Positions 24,336-35,239 of a stretch of 64,000 bases of DNA are shown piece after piece. The notes beneath the pieces were generated by a model that was not told the origin of the DNA, ran no database searches, and saw only the letters and a list, made by a program, of their open reading frames with translations. The stretch's first letter is position 1. Each line of letters starts with the position of its first letter. Source of the DNA: Doris montereyensis (lineage: Eukaryota; Mollusca; Gastropoda; Nudibranchia; Dorididae); NCBI GenBank assembly GCA_037039925.1, contig JAXRKP010001606.1, forward strand, positions 22,501 through 86,500. The letters run 5' to 3'. The position numbers and the translations under genes are program-made.

Positions 24336-25545
24336 GACAGTTATTAAAACAAGATTGGCAGAAGTGACAGAAACAAGACTGGCAGAAATGACAGTTCAAA
24401 CAAGATTGGCAAAAATGGCGAAATATACTTCATTTTATTATCTAGCAGAAATGATAATTTATTACAAGATTCGTAATCGTAGAGGTGACAGAAACAAGCC
24501 TGGCAGAAATGTTAGAATAACTAAAACGAGATTGGCAGAAATGACAGTTAGTTAGAAACAAGATTGACAAAAGTAACAGAAACAAGATTGGCAGAAATGA
24601 CAGAACAAACAAGATTGACAAAAGTGACAGAAGCAAGACTGGCAGAAATGACAGAAGAAACAAGATTGGCAGAAATGACAGAATAACAAGATTGACAAAA
24701 ATGCCAGAAACATGATTGGCAATGACAGAAATATGTTCATATCATTATCTAGCAGAAATGACATATTTATTGAAACTTGTAAGATTGGCAGAATTGACAT
24801 TAAAAACAAGATTGGCAGATATGACAGAAACAGGATTGGCAGAAATGACAGGAACAAGATTAATAGAAATGACATTAAAAACAAGATTGGCAGAAATGAC
24901 ATTAAAATAAGATTGGCAGAAATGACAGAAACGACAGGAAACAGGACTGGCAGAAATGACAGAATAACAAGGTTGGCAGAAATGACAGAATTTATAACAA
25001 GATTGGCAGCTATTTATAACAGAACAAACAAGATTGGCGGAAATGACAGAATAACAAGATTGGCAGAAATGATAGAATAACAAGATTGGCAGAAATGACA
25101 GAACAAACAAGCTTGACAAGTGACAGAAACACAATTGGCAGAAATGACAGAATTATCATTCCTATCTATTATCTAACAGGAATGACATTTATTAGAACAA
25201 GAATGGATAGCGGTAGAGGTGACAAAAACAAGACTGGCAGAAATGACAGAAACAAGATTGGCGGAAATGAACGAAATATGTTTCATTTTATTATCTAGCA
25301 TAAATGACATTTTTATTCAAACAAGATTTGCAGAGGTGACAGAAACAAGACTGGCAGAATTGACAAAATAACAAGATTGGCAAAAATGACAGTTAGTTAG
25401 AAACAAGATAGACAATAGTAACAGAAACAAGATTGGCAGCAATGACAGAACAAACAATATTGACAAAAGTGACAGCAACAAGATTGACAGAAATGACAGA
25501 AGAAACAAGATTGGCAGAAATGACAGAAATATGTTTCATATTACC
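24336..25545. repeat. Satellite block 2, about 24 bp unit
   Basis: Continuation of the same ATTGGCAGAAATGACAGAAA family with more divergence. The ATATGTTTCAT...TTATCTAGC marker recurs near 24435, 24735, 25165, 25285 and 25530. Confidence 0.93.
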
Positions 25546-26062
25546 TAGTCTCAAACAACGGTGACAACTGAAAGGAACCTCTGTAAAAAACAGACACTCT
25601 CTTTCTTTTTCCCCCACAAAAACATTTTAATTTTATATCAGATATGTCCCTTAGATGTGCCTGACTATGGAACTCCTTCACTAATAACAAGTAAACCCAT
25701 GTAAAAATAGTGGAAGGAGTACTATAAAAAAGACCGGAATGGTATTGTACATCTACTCGTGTACATGCTCCGGTTAGCGCGTCATTTCGCTATTAGTTCT
25801 TCATTCAACGTCATTCATTCACTGTTCGCCAAGCTGACAAGACCATTTCACCTCCATTTTATAAAATATTTGTCAACTTTTCATCATTAATGATGAAAGT
25901 GAAAGAAGCTCGTCGCTCATTCGGTTACTGTGGCATTATTTGTCATTAATGATAAATGGTGGTCCTCAGCATGATCCCAGTTAACTTAGGAATAGACTTT
26001 GTATTCTTGTAATGACTAATTAATAAATTTAAACATCTAATGATAATACTTTGTTGTTATTA

Positions 26063-26825
26063 CAGTGGAAGCCCTTAAATCAGAAAACACGGCCAATCGG
26101 GAAGAATTCCCAGGGAACAAAATTGTTTCTATATATTTTACCTCTAAACGGAAAGGTCCCCAGCTAATTGGGACAATTTTCGTGGGCTTGCATTGATTAT
26201 CATCACCATTTCCCCCATATTTATAAATTCTGACACTTACTTTTTATCCCAATTTGGTTTCCGTATTAGCAAAACATCAATTATTACATCTGCATTAGTG
26301 CTACATGTTTTATACATTGCATAAGGTGTACACGATATCCAAGTGCCAGTTCGTGGTGACCATAAACCAGACATCCATTAAGTGGGTGTGAATGCAGGGG
26401 TTGAGCCAGACCTTGCTCATGGACCTAACAATACAGTGCGGTGTTGACATGGGGCGGCGCTTAGAAAGTTGTAAACTGTCATGGTCTTTTATTGACCGTC
26501 TCATCCGTCAAAGCGCAAGGTTGGACACTAGAGAAAATTTAATGACACACATGCCTTCTTGATTACATGTCTTATCTATCTACCATTCAACGAAAATCGA
26601 TTGTGAGTGTGAGTGACATCTTTGATAAATGCCATAATTTCGTTTTGATCAATTGGTCCTGTGGCTACTTGTTCATTTAATTCTGCTTTTTACCACTAAC
26701 AGAAGGGCTTAGATGTAGGTAATTGGTACCTCAAACTGCTGAGGAAAACCAAAATCCCTAGGTCCCCGGCAAATCAGGACGATTTTACAATTCACTGAGA
26801 CTTCCCGATTAGAGAGGTTTCACTG
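26063..26825. mobile_element. pogo/Tigger-like non-autonomous DNA element with TA target duplication
   Basis: The left end TA|CAGTGGAAGCCCTTAAATC faces a right end whose inverse reads TA|CAGTGAAACCTCTCTAATC. Both are flanked by TA (26061-26062 and 26826-26827), as expected for Tc1/mariner-pogo insertions. Inside each end a GGTCCCC(A/G)GC-AAT word recurs. No transposase frame is visible in the 763 bp. Confidence 0.6.
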
Positions 26826-26914
26826 TATTTGACATTTACATTCTTTTCCACCTCTGGATTTGACAAATTACAGATGAATCTTGTGGATGGAAACAATTCA
26901 AAACATTTAAGTTC

Positions 26915-27170
26915 CTCTCTCTCACACATGTGTACATGTGTCTCTCTCCTTCTATCTTTCTTGGTCTTGTCCTCTCTCTCTGTCTCTGCACCATGTATAT
27001 AACATGTGTGTGTCTCTCCTTTCTTTTGTTCTTTCTCTCTCTCTCTCACACATGTGTGTATATGTGTCTCTCTCCTTCTATCTTTCTTGGTCTTGTCCTC
27101 TCTCTCTCTGTCTCTGCACCATGTATATAATGTGTGTGTGTCTCTCCTTTCTTTTGTTCTTTCTCCAGTC
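26915..27170. repeat. CT-rich direct duplication, two copies of about 127 bp
   Basis: ACACATGTGTACATGTGTC, TCTCTCCTTCTATCTTTC, TTGGTCTTGTCC and CACCATGTATATAA recur in the same order twice, with only small differences. Confidence 0.85.
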
Positions 27171-27186
27171 GTTTTAATTCGTTTAA

Positions 27187-28680
27187 CCACTAACTTCCCA
27201 GGGCCTGGCCAAGAAACCATCCCCATTATCCCGGTATAAGGGGAATAATTCTGCTTGGCTTAAAACATCCATTCACAAAAACTGATATAACTCTCATAAT
27301 CAGACACCAATCAATTTCTTAAAAATATCTAAATAAAGAAAAATGAATTACCTTTATATCATACCAAATTTAATACCTTTGATGCATATCTTCCATGTGA
27401 AAAAATTCATAAACTTGAAAAATAAAAAAAAATAAAAATAAATTTACATTAATTTGTCCACTATTCTCCATAGAAATAGGCCTATATGGCAATTAGTTCA
27501 GTTTCTGATGAAATTGTGCAAAACACAGTTCATTGCATAGATGTGTGTTGCAGAGCACACACCCAAACACAGTCTCTGGCCTTTTATTCGACTGGGTCCG
27601 AATGTCTTTTGACGACATTCGAAACACTGCCTTTTGCGCCCTGGCAGCCGAACTCGACGATGATCGGTAGAAGTCCCTGGGACTGATAATCCGGCAGCGG
27701 TAGGGATTTCACGATGAGTCCGTTTCCGTGATGAGCCTTTCATAAGGCTACGAGCTACCTCAAAGTGGAACTGCAGGTGGTTCAGAGGTTTAGTTGAAGC
27801 AGGACGTGACATGTTCTGATAGAGAATGTAGGAGTTTAGAATGGCCGACTCAATAAGAAACCACAAACAGCATCGCCACCATTTGTGGCTTTTCCTTCCT
27901 ATTGGGTAGTAAGAACGGAGTTGATCCATTCTGTCAACCCCACCCATGTTTGAATTATATACAAGCACAGACTCGGAATTTGTTTGTCGACTGGGCCATC
28001 CTTTGTGCGACGTGATGCGATACCCATTACGGAGATGCATTTGTCGAAATCATGGAGATTGCTCGCTTGTCCCTCCACCAACAAGCAACAAGACTTCCAA
28101 TCTGTCTGAATTGAAATTGATCCTTCTCAATTTTGCCTTTCAAATCCTTCGGCCAGTGTTTCCGTTTTGTCGAATTGTAGCACACGAGTATGTCTCATGT
28201 GCAAGAACATCACTTGCAAGTTTCACTGAGCTAAAAAAATTGTCAAAATAAAAATGGTGTTTTTTCCTGAGGTATGGCTGTCCTAAGCTCCAGATCACAT
28301 GATAGCCCAGTCCATTTGGCATCATTGTAGTAGCGTTGTTGTTTTTTCGACATCGCTTTCGTCTAAATCGCCTTCAAAATCATCAACTGAGCTAGAAATG
28401 CCAGTAGATCTAGACGACCAAATCAAATTAGTTAGGTAGTTGAAAGCCATGATTTAAAAACTTTACAGCTCGCTTCAAAATCGTCGTATTTCGTTTCTGT
28501 AAAGACAAGGAGAAAGTTTAACTTTTGTATCTTCCGGTAACTACACGAACGGTGAAACGAGTAGACATTTTCAAGTCCTAAAGATCCGTTTTTTACTATG
28601 ATTATATAGCGTGGGCGATAAGCGGGCGTTACGGGATAAAATAATATCGGGCGATGCTGGGGGATACGGGAAGTTAGTGG
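27187..28680 (-). mobile_element. piggyBac element with intact ends, internally deleted
   Basis: Perfect 13 bp terminal inverted repeats CCACTAACTTCCC / GGGAAGTTAGTGG are flanked by TTAA at 27183-27186 and 28681-28684, the obligatory piggyBac target. Total length is 1494 bp, where autonomous piggyBacs are usually about 2.3-3 kb. The transposase remnant reads on the minus strand. The right subterminal region (28585-28660) is rich in GCGGGCG/CGGGCGAT words. Confidence 0.92.
27498..28450 (-). pseudogene. piggyBac transposase, internal deletion and frameshifts
   Basis: The apparent start is ATG at 28450 (MAFNYLTNLIWSSRS, then an acidic DDFEGDLDESDVEK stretch typical of piggyBac N-termini). A stop follows after about 42 codons. 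The next frame resumes directly at the second catalytic region (GLGYHVIWSL, then FYFDNFFSSVKLASDVL, where the Asp of DNF is the second catalytic residue). So the part with the first catalytic Asp and most of the DNA-binding region, some 250-300 residues, is missing. The third frame holds VYNSNMGGVDRMDQLRSYY with the third Asp. It then ends in the Cys-rich domain (QCFECRQKT ... CLGVCSATH), which normally binds the element ends. The product cannot be active. Confidence 0.88.
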
Positions 28681-29089
28681 TTAAGAACCCCTGATGAGAG
28701 TCAGTTGTGCCTACGGCAAAGTTGACAGACATTTTTACAGGTGAAGCGGTCAGCTCGTCAAAAATGAATGACGCTAAGAACAATAAAATGACACTTTACC
28801 ATGCGAACATTACTCAAGTATTGTATACCGACGAGTATCAAAACACTACTCGATTCATCATCCGTAATCAACAATACATCTGATACTAATGACGATTAGC
28901 ATTTTGCAGCATGTAATGTTGAAAATAATTGTCAAAACCAGGGGAAAATAATGAAATATAGATCTCTATGTCAATTGATAACAACAAAGTATTACTGTTA
29001 GATGTTATAACTTATAAATTATTACGAGGTCTATTCATCATTAACTGGGATCATACTGAAGACCTCCATTCATCATTAACCCAAGAGGC

Positions 29090-29620
29090 CTTTTATTTAG
29101 GGTGTGTTTTGGCCTGGAAGCGCCGCAGACCCTATGTTTAGGGCCAGATGCCTAGGCTTCTTGAATGGAAATTTCCACTTTCCTATAAATGGTTTGTGAC
29201 ATGTAGTTTAATCTTTGAGTCCATAGTTAAACAACAGCCAATGAGATTACAATTTATTTTAAGCTCATAACTTTTCCAGTAGACTCACTATCATTCATCA
29301 AGGTGTGATGCTTTCCCATTCAACTATGAATCAACACACTTCGTGCGAGCACCTGATTGCACTGCTGTTGTTCAGTCCTTAGTTTAAAAGTTTCTTTTGT
29401 TGCAATAACATCTCAATATATGAATTCCTTTAAATTCCTTCAACTTTCAGAAAATACATTTTATAATAGGTCTTTTATCATCTGTAAACGTGAAATCAGT
29501 ATTCAAACTAAGTCTAAATCCTGGATTCACCCTCCCACACACTCGTTTTTTCCTGCAAAAAAATGACTGGGGCAAGCCCTCACTGTAAGAAGGTCACTTC
29601 CTGTAACACCATAGCTCTTC
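29090..29620. other. Non-coding stretch, likely intron 1 of the SIM gene
   Basis: No recognisable element. It lies between the donor of exon 1 and exon 2 on the minus strand. Confidence 0.4.
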
Positions 29621-29623
29621 TTG

Positions 29624-29685
29624 GATTAATAACGAATAGTGTCAACATCATGGCAAACAGTGCCAAGGCCCATTCGTTATTAATG
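29624..29685. repeat. Short hairpin, 13 bp arms
   Basis: ATTAATAACGAAT and ATTCGTTATTAAT are separated by about 36 bp. It could be a very short MITE or a chance palindrome. No target duplication is evident. Confidence 0.5.
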
Positions 29686-29778
29686 GCTGGATTATAAACC
29701 AGCTTTGACACTCTCAGCACAATAAATTTAAAATTCACTTTAATTTTAATATCCTCTGGGTCGAAACATGCTACTTAC

Positions 29779-29985
29779 TGATTGTTCTCGTGTGGAGAGT
29801 GATTTATGAAAGCTATCGGACATGCCAAGCAGTCCAACAAATGGAGTTGGTCTAGATTTGGAAAGGCTTGATAATGATAAGGCAACATCATTTTCTTCAG
29901 ATCCAGATGACACATAAATTATTTCATGTTGCTTGCTGTTTTCATCCGATGATATGCATATGACTGAGCAGGAAGCAAGTGCCAT
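29779..29985 (-). CDS. First coding exon of SIM-motif gene
   Basis: The ATG at 29985 sits in a good context (AAGAACATGG). It opens a 69-codon exon starting MALASCSVICISSDENSKQ and closing with a consensus donor (CAATCA then GTAAGT) in phase 0. Residues 8-15 (VICISSDE) and 22-31 (IIYVSSGSEE) each have the form of a SUMO-interacting motif: a hydrophobic beta-strand followed by Ser and acidic residues. The spacing of about 14 residues between them suits binding of SUMO chains. The next in-phase exon is at 18642, giving an 11 kb intron full of satellites and transposons. The peptide has no Cys/His finger or enzyme motif. Paired N-terminal SIMs occur in RNF4, SLX4, SIMC1 and others. Identity is open. 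Confidence 0.6.
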
Positions 29986-30765
29986 GTTCTTGGTATTGTT
30001 ATTATTCTTCCAGATTACCAAATTAACGTAGACTTAAGCCCAGGGCGAAATGAAAATGAAAAGAGTTTCTGGTCAGCTTAATGTAATTGCATCCAACTTT
30101 CATTCTGTATAGATTCTAGACTCAGATCTCTCTTTAGTTCTTGCAAGAGTCTAGATCTAGATCTAGATCTAGATCTAGGGAATTCAGGTCTCTCTCTGTC
30201 TAGATCTAGAGGTCCATAAACATTATAATGAAAAGAAGTTAGATCAAGGCTACTAATCTACAGATCTAAAATCTAGATTCTTCTAATAGGTAGTTTCATC
30301 GCCTATCTTATATAGAATACTTTCCCCTACAAAAATCGGCTCCTAAAATTGTGCGCCATTTTCATGATTTTGGAATTGAAACCTATTTCAACTTTCTGTG
30401 ATGCGACTCCGTGTTTCGGGATTTCCCGTAGATTTTGTACACCACTAGAAATGGCTTGAAACGATCTTTCTATTGGTGTGTAATATGATGATACTCGATT
30501 ATTTTGTCTATGATAAATTTTTGAGTAAAACAAAGGGATATTTTGAACTATAGAGAAAAACGGAAAATATCAGAGGAGCGCCTTTTATATTTTGTGGGCA
30601 TCATATTCAATCCTTTATGTTTTTTTTGTTGTATAAATCATAATATTTGATGATAGAACAGTATGTTTAATTTATCCCGCCGATTTGGGACTTCAACTAG
30701 GTCTAGTCAAAGACGCCGGCCGCCATCTTGAGTTTGTCCCTATAGTCATCAATTGGACGCTTTTA
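29986..30765. other. 5' flank of the SIM gene
   Basis: Contains a short AGATCTAGATCTAGATCT run near 30150-30180. No TATA-type promoter could be placed. A GCCGGCCGCCATCTTG word occurs near 30715. Confidence 0.4.
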
Positions 30766-30893
30766 AGGGAGGGGGGCAGGTCCTGGGAATGCCATTTTTG
30801 CCGAAAATTGGACAAATCTAGTCTATCACACTAGATCTACGCGAAATATGGCAATAAGTGACAACTCTACTATTAAAGACAGAACAAACACGT

Positions 30894-30922
30894 GACGTTT
30901 CGGGTATAACCCTTCGTTCGAC
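30894..30922 (-). ncRNA. Hammerhead-ribozyme-like core, copy A (degenerate)
   Basis: On the minus strand: GTCGAACGA, then a GGG-TTATA-CCC hairpin, then GAAAC and GTC. The GAAA and the helix II hairpin are intact. The conserved CUGANGA box is degraded to CGAACGA. Compare copies at 35411-35436 and 61515-61541. Confidence 0.4.
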
Positions 30923-31159
30923 AAACGAGAAATATCTAGAATCTAGATCTAAGTTACCCCAGGCATCACACAACGTGATGTCGGAAGAAAAACAGAAAGG
31001 AGAAAGAAAGAAAGAAAAAGACAGTGATGATAAGAAACGTAGTAGAGGGGGGTGGGAATAATGAACGAGAATGGAAGGTTCAGATCTAGAATGAAATAAA
31101 AAATATGAAAATAAGTAAGTAATAAAAGGTGAGAATGAGATAGAGAGGAGAGAAATATA

Positions 31160-31345
<186 letters not shown>

Positions 31346-31614
31346 AGAGGAAGAAAAACAGGGAAGAAAGAAAGGGAGAGAGAGGTGTGAGTATGGGAAA
31401 CAAGAACGAAAAAAGAGGATAACTGTTGTAAGACTACATCTATATCTCACTGGGTCTAGAAAGAAGAAGTGATAGAGAATGAATGAAATGAAGTATCAAC
31501 CAAGGCAAAAATTTACACTGAAGGTGCGAAATGTATACAAATAACAAATTTATCTATGCAATAAGGGAACAGAGTAAACAACTTATCTGAAATTTCAAAA
31601 AATGACAGTTAGTG

Positions 31615-31960
31615 CTAGCTAATGCTTTCCAAGTTATCGAAGTATTTTCTCCTTGGTGATAAAATTGGGTGTATTTCGTAATAGTAAGAAACCGTGTGCT
31701 TAGTTGCTTCGGGTAAGTGGTGAACGTAAAAAATTTTTAACAATAATAATAATAATAAATAATAATAATAATAATAATAAAAAGTTTTTAAAAATGTGTG
31801 CAAAAAAGATGCCTATCATAGAGTATACTATCACAGATAGGCACACGGGATGTGAACTGCCAGGGGGACCCAACTTTGCCCAGGATCGGAAGGGGTGGGG
31901 GGGTAAGGGTGGGATATTTTCGTGGGAGTGGTGGTGGCGGGGGGAGGATGGGGTAGGGTA
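31615..31960. other. 3' UTR of the Penelope-like copy with TAA microsatellite
   Basis: AATAATAAT repeats at 31742-31780 and a G-rich stretch (GGTGGGGGGGTAAGGGTGGG) near 31892. No coding signal. Confidence 0.5.
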
Positions 31961-32025
31961 GAGGATGATGAAGGGTCCGGGACAGTGATAGTTATGCCCG
32001 ACTATGGGAGTTACTCCAGAGCAAA

Positions 32026-33023
32026 TTATACAAATTGGTGTAAGACGTTCATACCATCAGGGTTGATTGTGCCCAATCTTACTATAAGCCGTTTCTCAAA
32101 AGACTTCCTAGACTCAACACCGCCGGTACATGACCTGAGAATGCATACTTTCAGGTCATAGGTTCCTTGATGTCCCGGTCCATGAAAATGTAAAGGCACC
32201 GGCTTGCTTTCGCAGTATTCAATATCTCTCCTGTGATGGCCAAATCTGTTGGAGAGTTGCAAGCCAGAGTCTCCGATATAGGCCATTCCACAATGACTAC
32301 AACGAAGAGCATAATTTATTACATTGCGAGAGGCGCAGGAGAATTGCTCATTCACTGTCCAGGTCTGTGTAGGAAACTAAATAGTTGTGGAGCCGTCCAC
32401 AAAGGTGCATGTCTTGCAGTTAGTGCATCCACATCGGATGGTGCCCGACGGCGAGGAGTCAGTAGAGATGCGACAGTGCACAATGATATCCTGAAGGCTA
32501 GTGTGTCTTTTGAAGGTAATCAATGGAAAGGAAGGGAAAACACATCTAGTCTTGTCACTAGCGTGTAGAATAGGCAGGTTCTTGCAGACAATATTAATTA
32601 CACTGTGTGTGTGCGGATGGTACGGAAGGATAAGGGGTAAGGGGATAAGGGGTATGCGTTTGGTCTTTTTTCTTCCTACAATATTGAGGGCATCTTTACG
32701 GGAAACAATTTCAGCTTTCTGAAAGGCTTAACAAATGATGGCCATAAGGTAGCCTCTGCGTAGGAAGAAATCAAACATCTTAGGCGCTTCCTCTGTGTAT
32801 AGGTGCTCAGCAGAACAGATGCGTCTGGGGCGAAGGAATTGAAAATATCTGGAATAACATCTTTGCAACGTGGTGGATGAGAGGATGTGTAGTGGAGATA
32901 CCTATGACTATCTGTATCTTTGTAGAATATGGTAGTTGTGAGCCCATGTTCGGAGAGAGAAACGGTGATGTCTAAGAAGTTAACAGTGGATGTAGATTGG
33001 GTAGTGAACTTGATAGGTTTGCA
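32026..33023 (-). pseudogene. Penelope-like element: RT thumb, Cys linker and GIY-YIG nuclease
   Basis: Reading leftward from 33023, the first frame gives STVNFLDITVSL, then FYKDTDSHRYLHYTSSHPP, then an RRIC-type stretch after a frame change. This is the conserved end of Penelope reverse transcriptase. A linker follows with a GCTNCKTC-type cysteine cluster near 32410. The last frame (32355-32026) gives VINYALRCSHCGMAYIGDSG, LSNRFGHHRRDI, PLHFHGPGHQGTYDLK and RLIVRLGTINPDGMN. That is the GIY-YIG nuclease of Penelope elements, with a catalytic-type Arg in NRFGHHRRD and Glu in SFEKRL. Two to three single-base frame changes break it. The RT is cut off at 33023, exactly where the long inverted repeat begins. 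Confidence 0.85.
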
Positions 33024-33424
33024 AAGTGATTTTTTGCGCCCCCCCCCCCATGTTCCCAAAATGAAAAAAAGAAAAGAAAAAGAAAACAGAAGTGTTTCTA
33101 GTTCTGCTGAAAGTTGAATCCTTTGCTATCAAATTATGTTATGCCCAGTGATCAAAAGATTGAGAAGAATTTACACTTGCCAGTGCCAGAAAGATTTATA
33201 TAATATTTAAAGCTTCATTCATGAATACACTCGTCAATTTTCTGTTATTGGATTCAACTGAGAATACACAATTCGTCAATTTTCTGTTATTGGATTCAAA
33301 TAACTGAGAAGTATTCACAATTCGTACATTCTTATATATGTTAAAAAAACAAACTTACGAAATAACAGAGAAACTGGTTAGGCTCAAATTTAGTAAATGT
33401 TTACAAATATCCTATAAATTCATC

Positions 33425-33670
33425 TGCCTTTTCTTCTTCTTCTTCTTCTTCTTCTTCTTCTTGTAGATGTTAAAGAAAAACAAACATTCTACGACCTTCG
33501 ACTTTTTCTTCTTCTTCTGTTTCTACCAACTGGTTAGGCTCAAATTTGCAAATTCTTCAAATATCCTATCATCATGTGCCTTTTCTTCTTCTTCCTCCTC
33601 TTCTCTTTCTCTTCTTCTTCTTCTTCTTCTTCTTCTTCTTCTTCTTCTTTTTCTTCTTATTCTTTTTCGT
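33425..33670. repeat. (CTT)n tracts in the left arm
   Basis: Two tracts (33426-33462 and 33580-33668), matching the (GAA)n tract at 36275-36562 in the right arm. Confidence 0.95.
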
Positions 33671-33974
33671 TGTTTGACACGTGTTATACGGAGTGCGATC
33701 TCTGTCGATAAAAAGTGACAACTACTGAGTAGGAAAGGAAGGGGCGGGCAGAGGTCACCAGAGCAGAGACTTTTCTTCTTTTTTCGTTGTTTGACATACG
33801 TGTTAGCGCGCGAAATTATCTGCCCTTGTTTCACAAACAGAGTAGGAAAGGGAAGGGGCGGGCAGTGTCACCAGCCTGAAGCCTAAGACCAATTTTTATG
33901 ACAAAATCTGCCCCTGCATGTTTTGGGGCGTGATCGGCGGTAACTCTTAATTTGTGTGGAGCCACGAAGCCTAC

Positions 33975-34075
33975 TAACACTTTTACTACAACTACTACTA
34001 CTACTACTACGTGCTATTTGATACTACTAACTGTATTACTACTACTACTACTACCACTACCGCTACCACTAACTT

Positions 34076-34132
<57 letters not shown>

Positions 34133-34210
34133 TTACTGCTACTACTACTACTACTACTACTACTACTAATACTACTACTTCTACTATTACTGCTACTACT
34201 ACTACTACTG
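33975..34210. repeat. (ACT)n tract in the left arm
   Basis: ACT triplets with CCT/GCT/ATT variants, the inverse of the (AGT)n tract at 35742-35990. Confidence 0.95.
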
Positions 34211-34227
34211 TACCTGTACTGGGATAA

Positions 34228-35238
34228 AATTATTACAGGTGACTACTAAGATTACCGTTATGACAGCCTATCTAGAACGAAATTATTAATACTACTACTA
34301 CTACCATTACATGAATCAATTACAATGGACACCTTAAGAATGACATAGTGACAATCGATGTTTGAAATAAAATGTATGTGTGACAGCTATCAAAATAAAT
34401 GAAACTCAACTTTAAACTAAAACCAACATGAATCAATTACAATGGACACCTTAGTTAATGACATAGTTCTAGAGCCAGTAAGAAAAAGTAACAGGAAGAA
34501 AATAAATCAATGACTCAAAAAGAAAAAATCAAAATTGGATTAAGGACTGTTGAGTCATGTAAATACATGTAGTTAAATTAAGAATTCCTCGAGCTGACAG
34601 TAAGAAGAAGAACAAGAAGAGGAGAAGAAGAGGAATGACTGAGAAAAGAAAAAGAAGAGAAAGAAGGACTGTTAGTTTGCAAGTCGTTTAATATTCAATT
34701 GGATGAAAGGATTGAAATGATTGAAGTGGGCCATTTACAAGGGGGGAAGAAAAATATTTGAAAGCGTTTAGATATATAGGTTGTTTTTATTTTATTTGAA
34801 TATACTTCCGTAACGGTATGGAGAGCAGAAAAACTGAAATATGACTTTTTAATCTACTGAATATAAAATAATGGAGAGCAGATGAAGACTGAAATATGAC
34901 TCGGTAGAGAGAGAGGGAGAGAGAGAGAGGAGAGAGAGAATCTGAAGATCTAGACCTAGTGGGTCTGTCTGTCAAAGAAGATAGACGTAAATCGATCTTG
35001 ATCTAGATATAGATTCTAGATGTCGATCAAGGGGTCTAGATTATGTATGTAGTAGTAGATCGAGAAAGCTGCTTAGATCTAGTAGAAGTAGGGCCTACAT
35101 GTATTTTAGAATTATAAATGCTCCAGGTTTCACAACATTTTCTAAATGCTCCAGTTGCATTAAAAATAAGATCACAGGAAAGGGCTTGATGAGCACTTTG
35201 CAATGGTACCAAGTTTATTGATATATCTTTTAAAAGTT
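34228..35238. other. Spacer of the inverted repeat
   Basis: Non-coding. It contains a direct duplication of ATGAATCAATTACAATGGAC + ACCTTA at 34311-34342 and 34427-34456, a short GA tract near 34905-34940 and TAGATC-rich sequence. Confidence 0.5.
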
Positions 35239-35239
35239 A

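Larger units (their letters stand above)
25925..29080. mobile_element. Possible composite element bounded by about 110-140 bp inverted repeats
   Basis: The segment 25925-26062 (GTTAACTTAGG; AATGATAATACTTTGTTGTT) is the approximate inverse of 28975-29080 (AACAACAAAGTATTACTGTT; CATTAACTGGGATCAT). Identity is imperfect but extends over about 110 bp. Between them lie a TA-flanked MITE, a low-complexity duplication and a piggyBac copy. The inverted pair may be the ends of an older DNA element into which the others inserted, or two independent copies of one repeat in opposite orientation. Confidence 0.5.
33024..34227. repeat. Long inverted repeat, left arm
   Basis: Starts AAGTGATTTTTTGCGC with a C-run, and ends CTGTACCTGTACTGGGATA. 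It is the near-perfect inverse of 35731-37025 and shares unique sequence (for example AAGTTGAATCCTTTGCTATC), a (CTT)n tract and an (ACT)n tract. Two internal partial duplications (ATTTTCTGTTATTGGATTCA twice near 33240-33290, and a copy around 33460-33600) make it differ locally from the right arm. Confidence 0.9.
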
